From the NCBI GenBank assembly GCA_028641055.1, contig CM054057.1, positions 581,609,940 to 581,673,939 on the forward strand: DNA of 64,000 nucleotides. Direction: 5' to 3'. Numbering within the stretch: the stretch's first letter is position 1; every line of letters begins with the position of its first letter. The notes beneath the pieces are model-generated. The model was not told where the DNA came from, did no database searches, and saw only the letters and a program-made list of their open reading frames with translations. A program made the translations under genes and the position numbers. This stretch comes from Alopecurus myosuroides. Lineage: Eukaryota > Streptophyta > Magnoliopsida > Poales > Poaceae. Positions 55,791-64,000 of the stretch are shown piece by piece.

Positions 55791-57744
55791 TAGGCAAGGC
55801 TCGACCGAGTTGCAGTCTACCCGGGCCGAATCTTCCCACTCATACCTCCTCCATCTTCTTCTTTAGGAATGCACTCAGACCCGCACCAAACTGTTCCGCC
55901 AACTTCTCTGGTCTCACCGGGTTGTCAAGTTAAAGAACCGAGCGCTTGAGGGGGAAAAGGGCAAAAGAGGTAACCTCTATTCTCACCGAGTTACTGCTTG
56001 TGCTTTATCTGCATCAGTTTTCTAACTCGATTCCTACTTCCCAACCTGCAGCTGTAGTGGAGCAAGGCATCATCGATGCCACCACCAAGATCTCCTCTCT
56101 AGAGAGTAAGTACTAGCACTTTGGTTTATGCGTTTTGCGTTTACGCCCATTTTTTCATCTCTGCTCACTTTTTCCTTCTCTGCAGGTGAGTATAAGGCCC
56201 TCACCGAGAAGCACAAGGACTGTGAAGTCATGGCTGAATCGGCGCAAAGCAAGATCAGCTCTCTGGAGAGTAAGTTGAACTCCCTTCTCTTTCCTTCACT
56301 TTCTGTTTCTTCCTCGTGTAACTAACCGGACTTCTCTCTTCATAGACGCGCACAAAGCCTTCCTCGAGCAGCACCAAGGGTGCGTCACTCCTGCCGAGGT
56401 GCAGCAACAAGTTCAGGCCAGGGAGGCCCAGCTGGTGAGGGGCCTTACTGCCGAGAAGGAGGAGGTGCTCAAGCTCAGGCGCGAGCTCGCTGAAGCCCAC
56501 AAGTTGGCGCTGCAAGCAGAGACCCTAAAAAACGAAGCGCTGGACCGAGCTGCCGTCGAGAAGTTGGCCCTGGAGAGGGAGATTGAATCCTCCGGACCCG
56601 GAACAACGATCTTGACACCATGCTGGTTAGCTCTCGCAGCTTGCTGGATAAGGAGCGGGTTCTCTCAGAAAGATGGTCCAGCCGGCTTAGGGCCCTTGTC
56701 ACTGGCCTGCGCTGTAAGTTACTGTCCCTTTATGACTTATTCTATCCGGTTTCTTCCATTTGGGTTTCTATCTCCGGTTTATCTTATCTGTTTTCTTGAC
56801 TCTACGCAGCATCACCTCTCTCAGGGACCTTTCCGGACCTCAATTCCGCCACTGAGGAAGTTGTGGCCAAGGCCAGGAAGCAGTGGAAGGATCTCCGCTA
56901 TGATGTTGCCAACTCGCACTTCATTGATGATCAAATTGAGAATATCAAGACCCGAGTTCACCTTCTCAAGGGCTTGGGCACCACTCTGGTGTCCACTAGA
57001 ATGCACCTCCACAAGATTTTCTGGCCTGACACCGAGCTTCCGACTAACATCAAATAGATGGCCTCCAAACTGAATTATGTCAAGGAAGAGCTGAAGAAGT
57101 GGCGCGCCTCCACAGCCCGAGCTGGCGCAGATGAAGCTCTGCACTTTGTGCTATCCTGGTACGAGAACCTGGATCTTGAGAAGCTCCAAGATCTCCGGAA
57201 CAAGTCCAAGTGGACCCTCCAAGATGAGTACATCCAGCGCCGCAAGGAGGCCGCCTACCGGATCGCTCACGCCGACACCGCCGAGTTCATTGATGGCCCC
57301 ACGGATCCGAACACAGACGTTGAAGATGATGATGAAGATGAGGACGGTGATGAAGGCAACAATGATGATGCTAGCGAGGAATGTGATCATGGAGATGAGG
57401 AGGAGGAGCAGGGAGAAACCGGTGACGAGGGAGCCGAGCAGGAAAATGCCGAGGAGGAGGCCGAGATGGGCGGTGATCAGGGGGCCACCGAGCCAGGAGC
57501 TGGCTCTGAAGAAGTCCGGGCTGACACGCAGCTCACCGCCTCCGCCGGAGCCGTCACCACCGAGATGGTGATTGCCACCCCTGTTCCCGAGTTGGGCGCA
57601 ACAGGGGCCGCAGCCGAGGACGTCGCATCCGGGTCCGCTCCTCCGACCTCCGCTGCTGCTCCCGAGCTCGTCTCCGCGCTCACCTTCGCGTCTTCGGACC
57701 TATCCAGCGCGAAAGCCAATTCCACTCCCTCGGTGATATCTTAA

Positions 57745-58372
57745 GTTCCTGTTCTTCCTGTAACTCCAAACTTTTTATCAGATCCCCGGTATGTCGGGTG
57801 CAGATGTATCCAATAGTTTTATTATTTCAGTGCTACTTTGTTTTACTTAAGTTTCTTAGCAAGACTGGCTCTATGCCAGATTGCGTTAAATGCAAGTCCC
57901 GAGTTGATTTTCTTATCCACTTAGTTCTTTTGTCTTTGCTCTTACCTGCCACTTGTGGCTTTTTGGTAGTCGAGTCACAAGATTTCCAAAACCGAATTTC
58001 TAATACTTAACCACTTTGAGATTTGAACTTAACACTGCCCAACACTTAGTCGAAAACACAGAAGGAAAAAACTCTCTACTCGGTTGACACACTCCTCTTT
58101 TTGTTAGCAATTTTTTGTGTGTTCATTGACCTTTGGCTTGTTCTCTTGCTTTCCATGAAGCCGGGTGGCGGACAACAGCAAAGTCGAAGAGTTGGCCCTT
58201 AGGTTTAAACACATTACTAGACATGCGCGTGAAATTCTAAGTGGATTAACCGAGTAGGAAAAGTAAAGACAATAAAAACACATAGAATGTTTGGCAAAGG
58301 CAGTCCCCGGGTTCAAATTTGGAGTGCCGACTTGGAATTTAACTCGGTTGAGGAGATACACACAATGTTTGT
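57745..58372. other. Spacer between convergent accessory gene and pol of Tat-2
   Basis: AT-rich, no ORF of interest. It contains one copy of the GGCAAAGGCAGTCCCCGGGTT word (58293-58313), which recurs inside pol at 59768-59823. Both transcripts should end here. Confidence 0.55.
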
Positions 58373-59697
58373 TCAGGAATGAAAGCGGCGGAGTAGAGCT
58401 ACATTCCGAAGACTCTTGGATTCCTCTCCAGATTTATCCGCCATGTTCTTGTGCGGTGCCTGTGCATCGATGAGATAATAGGCATCATTGTGCAGAGCCT
58501 TGCTCACAATGAAAGGACCTTCCCATGGAGGGGAAACTTTGTGCATCACGGCTGTGAGTTGCACAAGCCTCAGCACCAAGTCTCCTTCTCGGAAAACCCT
58601 TGGGTTTACTTTCCGGCTATGATAGCATCTCAGATTCTGTTGATATACAGTTGAGCGCGACAGAGTTAACTCTCTTTCTTCTTCGAGCAGATCAACATCA
58701 TCTTCTCGGGGTTCTCTTGCCTCTGCCTCAGTATAGAGGGTTACTCTGGGTGAGCCATGCTCAAGGTCAGTGGGCAACACGGCCTCTGCTCCATATACCA
58801 GGAAGAATGGTGTGTATCTAGTTGATCAGTTATGGGTAGTCCTTAGACTCCACAACACCGCCGGCAACTCGTCCAGCCAACAACCAGGGGTTCGCTGTAA
58901 TGGCTCAATTAGCCTTGGCTTTATCCCGGAAAGGACCATGCCATTTGCTCTCTCAACTTGCTCGTTTGAAGCCGGATGGGCGACTGATGCAATGTCTAGC
59001 CGGACCCGCTTCTCCTTACAGAACTGAGCAAAAGCTCCTTCAGCGAAGTTTGTTCCATTATCCGAGATGATCCCATGCGGGTAGCCATACCTCAGAATAA
59101 TATCCTTCAAGAAGCTCATTGTTGTGTTTCCATCACACTTCCGGATTAGCTTCACTTCAATCCATTTGGTGAACTTATCAACTATGACCAAGATGTGAGT
59201 CATGTTGCCCCGAGCTGGCTTGTAAGGACCCACCATATCCAAGCACCAAACAACAAATGGCCAAGTGATGGGAATTGTCTTCAACTCGGAAGCTGGATGT
59301 GGATCTTACTTGCATACCTCTGGCACCCATTGCACTTCCTCACCAGATCTTCTGCTTGTTGCAAGGCAGTGAGCCAAAAGAATCCATGCCGAAATGCCTT
59401 CTTGACCAAGGCCCGAGATGAAGCATGGCGCCCACATTCTCCTTGGTGTATCTCTCTGAGAATCTCTTCTCCTTCTTCTGGCTCAACACAGTGTTGGAGT
59501 ACACCAGTAACACTTCTCTTGTGCAGCTCCTTGTTGATGATGGTATAGCCCTTGGATCTTCTTTGTATCTGCCTGGCTGTGACCTCGTCACTCGGCAAGG
59601 TGCCATTCATCAGAAAGGATAACATGGGCCAAGCCCAACTCGGTGTATCCCGAATAGGAAACACTGGTTCGTCCGCTTCCATTGGGTCAGTTGTCAT
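58373..59697 (-). pseudogene. pol: Tat-2 integrase
   Basis: Zinc-binding part (59697-59285): His pair in GRHASSRALVKKAFRHGFFW, Cys pair in CNGCQRYA. Core (59284-58826): LDMVGP (first Asp, near 59237), SDNGTNF (second Asp, near 59055) and EQVERANG (Glu, near 58955), followed here by the full KPRLIEPLQRTPGCWLDELP segment that Tat-1 has lost. The C-terminal part (58780-58373) is in another frame (VFREGDLVLRLVQ, PPWEGPFIVSKAL). A stop/frameshift separates the zinc part and core near 59285 and another the core and tail near 58800. Catalytic residues are all present, so inactivation is recent compared with Tat-1. Confidence 0.87.
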
Positions 59698-59721
59698 GAC
59701 TTGCTCTGAGTTGGAGACGAA

Positions 59722-60345
59722 TCACCGAGTCCCCAAGTACTGAGAAATGATCCCCTCAATGAATGCAACAGTCCCCGGGTTTGCAAAGGCAGTCCCCGGG
59801 TTGGATGGAGCAGTCCCCGGGTTCTTCCTTGAGCTCTCCCAGTGAATCTCCATGGGAACATCTTCAGAGTCTGGTAGAGCCGGGATGAATATGGAATCCG
59901 AGTTGGGGGATGGCTTGATAGAGGGCTTCCTCAAATGTTCCAAAGCAATCCCATGCGAGATAAACTGCCGAGAAGACCCCAACATGGATAGAGCATTTGT
60001 TGCATCATTCTCAGCTTGGTGGATGTGATGGAACTCACACCCATCAAAAAATTCGGTCATATTCTGGACGAGGAACCGATAAGATGACATGTTGGCATCC
60101 AATGCGTCCCAAGTCCCCGAGACTTGTTGAACCACCAGGTCTGAGTCGCCATAGCAAACAATCCGCCGGATTCCAATCTCCTTGGATACTTTCAAACCAT
60201 GAACCAGGGCCTCATACTCGGCAACATTATTGGACGCCGGAAAGTGAATTTGAAGCACATACTTGACATGGTCCCACTTGGGTGAGGTGAGCACAACACC
60301 AGCATCGAGTCCCTCTTTTACCTTCGAGCCATCGAAATGCATCAT
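59722..60345 (-). pseudogene. pol: Tat-2 archaeal-type RNase H and linker
   Basis: Opens MMHFDGSKVKEGLDAGVVL (near 60345; usual GAGAG is GLDAG), then NNVAEYEALVHGL and YGDSDLVVQQVSG, so all acidic residues of the family are present, unlike in Tat-1. The C-terminal linker contains three 7-residue repeats NPGTAPS/NPGTAFA/NPGTVAF (59823-59768) not expected in the family. The frame ends at 59722 before the integrase start. Confidence 0.85.
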
Positions 60346-60987
60346 CTAGAAATTTGTTTCCGGCAAGGGAGGTTCATACTGCATTTCGGCCCAGTCAACA
60401 AAGAAATCTGCCAGGGCCTGGGATTTGATGGCTTCTCTTCTTGCATACAACAGGGTGTAAGCAGCTAGCTCAATTGCCCACTTGGCCACCCGGCAACTTG
60501 CATCCTTGTTGCCCATGATCTCCGAGATGGGAGAAGTTCTCACCACTGTCATTGGATGCTCCTAGAAATTATGGTTGAGCTTCTTGGCACCCAGGTAAAC
60601 CCCATATGTCATCTTCTGATAGTGCGGATAGTTTTGCTTGGAGTTGGACAGCACTTCACACAGGAAATACATCAGCCTCTGCAACGACTTGCCTTCTTCT
60701 TCTCGCTCCACCACCACCACACTCACAACTCGTTTGGTGGCTGCAATATAGAGCAGCATTGGCTCCTTAGGCAGTGGGGATGCCAGGACAGGAGCATTGC
60801 CCAGCATGTTCTTGAGCTCCTTGAATGCCACATCAGCTTGTGGGGTTCAGATAAACTTGTCACTTTTCTTCATGAGTTGATAAAGAGGCAATGCCTTCTC
60901 ACCCATTCTGCCCAGGAACCGGCTAAGGGAAGCCAGGCACCTGGTGAACTTCTGCACATCCTTCAATGATCTCGGCAAATACATGCT
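60346..60987 (-). pseudogene. pol: Tat-2 RNase H with RT thumb/connection
   Basis: After the stop at 60988 the same reading continues: LASLSRFLGRMGEKALPLYQ, then AFKELKNMLGNAPVLASPLP and LLYIAATKRVVSVVVV, PHYQKMTYGVYLGAKKL, and RVAKWAIELAAYTLLYARRE. These are the usual connection and RNase H motifs in order. In-frame stops occur at about 60988, 60849, 60562 and 60346. Confidence 0.85.
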
Positions 60988-63030
60988 CTATATAGCTTTT
61001 ATCTTTGAAGGATTGGCCTCAATGCCCCGACTGGATACCAAGAAACCGAGTAGCTTGCCAGCCAGGACGCCAAATGTGCACTTGGTTGGATTCAGTTTCA
61101 TCCGGTATTTGCGCAAGCTGGCAAATGTTTCCTCAATATCGCTCAGAAGAGTGTGTTTTTCTTTTGTTTTGATGACAATGTCATCTACATACACCTGCAC
61201 ATTTTTTACAATCTGCTTATGCAGGCATTTCCGCACGCATCTCTGGTAAGTAGCCCTAGCATTCCTCAAGCTAAAACACATAACACGATAGCAATAAGCC
61301 CCGTACGGGGTAATAAAAGCAATCTTTATTTGATCAGCCGGATTTAAAGGAATCTGGTGAAAACCAGAGTAGGCATCAATGAAAGACAAAAGCTCGCACC
61401 CGGCAGTGGAATCAATCACCTGATCTATCCGGGGTAGCGGGAAAGGGTCCCTGGGGCAGGCCTTGTTCAGGTCGGTGTAGTCCACGCACATGCGCCACAC
61501 CACAGCGACCATGGGGTCATCTTTCTTCTTCTCCACCATGACCGGATTGGCCAGCCAATCCGGATGCAGTACCTCCATGATGAATCCACTTACTAGCAGC
61601 CTTGTGATCTCGTCACCAATGGCTTCCCTCCTCTCAGCCACAAAGCGGCGCATAGCTTGTTTCACCAGCTTGGCATCCAGCCGCACATGTAAAGAGTGCT
61701 CAACCAGCTCCCTCGGGACACCCGGCAGGTCCTGGTTTGACCATGCAAAGACGTCCCGATTCCCACAGAGGAAGTGGATGAGCTTGTTTTCCAATTTCTC
61801 CTCCAACCCGGCACCAATGATGGCCACATGCTCCGGGAACTCCGGGTCAATCTGCACCTTGTTTTTCTCTTGGGAGGCCTGGAATGTGGCTCCATCCTGA
61901 GAGCTCGGCATGCCAGGCATACCGAGTTGAGCTGCTTGTGCCAGGGCCACCACTTCATGTATCTTCTTCTTCTTGGCAGCAATGACCATGGACTCAGCAA
62001 GCCGAGATCCGGCAAATGCAAACTCCAGGGAGCGCTTGTAATCACCTGAGATGGTGATGATGCCATTGGGGCCGGGAAGCTTCATCTTCAGATAGGCCGC
62101 ATGAGTTGAAGCCATGAACTTGGTCAGAGCAGGCCTGCCGAGCAAAGCATGGTAGGGGCTCTGAAGATCAACCACCTCGAACTGCAGGCACTCGGTCTGG
62201 CAGTTCTCTCTTGTGCCGAAAAGCACATCCATCCAGATCCGGCCAATGGGAGCACAAGACACTCCCGGCACAATGCCATGGAATGTAGTCCGGCTGGATA
62301 GCAGCATGCTCTCGGCAAGGCCAAGCTTCTCCATGGTATCTCTGTACATGATGTTGATGCTGCTCCCGTTGTCGATCAGCACCTTGCTGAACTTCACATT
62401 CTTCTTGGTCCCCAAGAAAGTAGGGTCAACCACCAGAGCATATGTATCCGGGTTGGGCATGATCTTGGGATGATCATCTCTGGACCATACTATGTCCTGG
62501 TCACACCAATCCATGTAATGCGGCACAGCCGGCATCACAACGTTTACCTCCATTGCGCGCCTGCGCTGGAATTGCTTGTCATCCGGCTCAGTGGTGAACA
62601 CCATGTAGCTCTCATGATGCTCCTGGTACTGGTTCCGGTCCCCAGCACCACAATTGTTGTTGTTGTTCTGATTGGCTTTGTTGTTGTTGCGATTGTTGTT
62701 GCGGGTGTAGTAGTTTTTGTTGCGGTTGTTGTTGTTGTAGTTGTGGCTATAGTTGTTGTTGCGGTCCTCCGCCACTTGATTCACATGTTCCCTCCTCTGG
62801 TTCTTGGCCGGCCTGGGAGCAGCTGCCCGGATAGGCTGCACGTTTGAGCCCGAGAGCGGAAGAGGAGGGCGGGGAGGCAGCTGACCAAAGCCCTCGCTCT
62901 TGATCCGGTCCCACCAGCTGCACTGCCGGGTAGTATGGTTGGCTGGCCTACTCGGATGCCGAGTATGAAAGCTACATGGCCCATCCTTCATGTTCTCAAA
63001 GACAAACCTCAGAGGATCTCCTGACTCCTG
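60988..63030 (-). pseudogene. gag-pol: Tat-2 Gag C-terminus, protease and reverse transcriptase
   Basis: One long open frame. In order on minus: FVFENMKDGPCSFHTRHPSR with a Cys-His...His-Cys knuckle (THTTRQC type, near 62990-62930); an Asn-rich stretch encoded by a TTG/GTT microsatellite (about 62770-62650); protease active site VLIDNGSSINIMY (near 62391-62350; Asp-Asn-Gly instead of Asp-Gly-Gly); the YHALLGRPALTKFMAS motif; then RT with CVDYTDLNKACPRDPFPLPR, LLSFIDAYSGFHQIPL and catalytic YVDD (61191-61180). The usual MPFGLRNAGATYQR reads MCFSLRNARATYQR, three unusual residues close to the active site. The frame closes at 60988. The poly-C run at about 63031-63037 is where the frame departs from Gag. 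Confidence 0.9.
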
Positions 63031-64000
63031 GGGGGGCATTTTTCTGCTGGGGAGCATTGTACTACTTCTTGAAGTTCTGGCCCTGAGTCTGGTTTTGCCC
63101 GTACTGGGCTCCAGCGGTTTTTTGCCTCTGGCTGCTCCCGGTAGCACCTTGATCCTGAGTAACTGCAGCAACATGGTCCGACCCATAGAGGACATCCGGA
63201 CGATCTTCTCTTCTCTTGTTTCAGAAGTCCTGGCGGTCATGGCGCCGGGCTCCATCATGGTGCTTCCTCTTCGGCTCAAACGAATCGAGCAGAGGCTGAG
63301 TAGGGTCGCCGAGAGCATACATATCTGCAATCTTGAATGTCTCAGCGAGGGTACTCGGCATCTCCCTTTGCAGTTTCTGCCACAACATGCTTCCATGTCG
63401 GCAGCCTTGAGCAAACCAGGCAATGGCCTGTGACTCGTTCACACCCTCACAGGTGTTCCTTAGAGTGCTCCACCGAGTAAGGTACTCGCAGTAAGTATCT
63501 TCTTCTCTCTGCTTGCACGCCGAGAGCTGTTGTGGCCGGTTTGGCCTCTTGTAAGTATTGGTGAAGTTGCTGATGAATGCTTCCGAGAAATCTAGCCAGT
63601 AGTTGACACTGTCTTTGGGCAGGTTGTTGAGCCAGATTCGGGTAGGGCCCTCCAACGTCTGGGGCACATACCTCACAACCCGTCTTCGGTTACCACCTGC
63701 AACATACACATCGGTAACATAATCATTCAGCCAGTCCTCCGGCTTGGTGCTTTCGTCATAGGTCTTGGTTCCTCTAGCCAGCTGGAACTTGGGCACGGGC
63801 GGCTCCCCCATGATCGTGGGACCAAAACAGCTTGGCCCGGGCGGGCCCCTTGCTTCTATCTCCTCGGACCGATAGATTCGGTCCAGCTTGTACCTTGCAT
63901 CACTTTGCTCCAACATCCTTGCTTCCAACCGAGCTGTGAGATCTCTTGGGTCGGCGTACCCGGCTTGCTCCATTGCCGAGTACCCATCGTTGTAGCGGTC
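63031..64000 (-). pseudogene. gag: Tat-2 Gag (partial, N-terminus beyond window)
   Basis: Frame open from the right window edge to TAG/TGA at 63221: gag core phrases FQLARGTKTYDESTKPEDWL, GPTRIWLNNLPKDSVNYWLD, FISNFTNTYKRPNRPQQLSA and STLRNTCEGVNESQAIAWF. Beyond 63221 the same frame still gives Gag-like sequence (Arg/Gln-rich) to about 63035 with stops. It then slips at a 7-base G/C run into the protease-RT frame. The first residues of Gag and the 5' LTR are not in the window. Confidence 0.85.

Larger units (their letters stand above)
50970..57744 (+). pseudogene. Tat-2 opposite-strand accessory gene (putative gypsy type transposon domain, coiled coil, acidic tail)
   Basis: ATG 50970 (MELKPAADLHQ), in-frame TGA at 51030, then the N-terminal domain to 51944: FFRHFGLQAHHLPANAVAML, CCEAFLGVYPTIDTW and RRVLPLQERAHKMCFMGG (about 51717-51770), the same motifs in the same order as in the Tat-1 accessory gene. 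Further exons with good splice borders: 52345-52475, a short one from 52613 broken by a miniature CACTA, a basic one near 53524-53608 (KKKKTAKKKRP, a likely nuclear signal), a Pro/Gln-rich one at 53720-54790 that is tandemly duplicated to 55686, then 55868-55971, 56051-56107, 56187-56268, 56345-56730 (long coiled coil, one frameshift near 56590) and 56809-57744 (TAG at 57055, then a very acidic Glu/Asp tail, stop at 57744). Role unknown; the layout suggests a nuclear, self-associating protein. At least five stops or shifts make it non-functional here. Confidence 0.75.
49202..64000 (-). mobile_element. Tat-lineage gypsy retrotransposon Tat-2 (minus strand), left 14.8 kb
   Basis: The 3' LTR is at the left (49202-50113). 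Then, on plus, comes an accessory gene (50970-57744), and on minus pol and gag (58373 to the window edge, Gag still open). Domain order on minus: Gag, protease, RT, RNase H, archaeal-type RNase H, integrase, i.e. the Tat signature. The left insertion point interrupts CACTA transposase after GGCGAT (target copy probably GCGAT, 49197-49201). The 5' LTR lies beyond 64000. A miniature CACTA (52641-53481) and an 893-bp tandem duplication enlarge the accessory gene. Several in-frame stops in pol show this copy is not autonomous. Confidence 0.88.

Noticed and set aside
62470..62847. Val-rich plus-strand ORF across the TTG repeat
   Set aside because: Opposite strand of the Asn-rich Gag region; product of the microsatellite.

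Overview
The window is intergenic DNA of a large-genome grass, most likely a pooid (wheat, barley, oat or ryegrass relatives). The evidence is nested long LTR retrotransposons of the Ty3/gypsy superfamily, CACTA elements whose subterminal arrays carry the motif CCGGGAC, a Tourist-type MITE and a Helitron with the classic grass ends. There is no bacterial gene, CRISPR array, rRNA or intact host gene. Almost every base is mobile-element DNA, and several elements can be delimited to the base because their target-site duplications (TSDs) are visible.

Layout. (A) 1-15627: a minus-strand, very long LTR (start outside the window) split by a complete plus-strand element at 1196-12104 (TSD ATCAT). That element has two 3.56 kb LTRs about 99 % identical by eye, but only a scrambled remnant of pol between them, so it is a recent non-autonomous insertion. 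(B) 15628-19122: 3' part of a plus-strand Athila-type element with its 1.59 kb LTR. (C) 19345-31702: complete Tat-lineage gypsy element (TSD CCGGT), LTRs about 7 % diverged, gag-pol on plus and a separate multi-exon gene on minus. (D) 31974-43131: complete minus-strand Athila-type non-autonomous element (TSD GACAC), itself holding a Helitron (34294-37020) and a long-TIR, Mutator-like element (about 38002-39423). (E) 43137-47057: the longest stretch not dominated by retroelements, with a Tourist MITE and a decayed B3-like gene. (F) 47058-47864: Athila-type LTR piece, broken by a CACTA transposon (47865-49201), itself broken by a second, minus-strand Tat element (49202 to beyond 64000). The latter again carries an opposite-strand accessory gene with its own TATA box, split by a miniature CACTA and enlarged by an 893-bp tandem duplication.

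The pieces 19123-19344, 31708-31973 and 43137-43449 belong to one older host locus cut twice by elements C and D. Removing C and one TSD copy leaves an uninterrupted reading frame across the junction.

The most interesting theme is the accessory gene convergent to pol in both Tat elements. Both encode the same family of protein (a domain of the type annotated as putative gypsy type transposon, then acidic/basic and coiled-coil segments), although the elements differ in LTR, orientation and gag. Other points are the scrambled but recently mobile element A, the membrane-like protein in the gag position of element D, and tRNA-like sequences inside mobile DNA.
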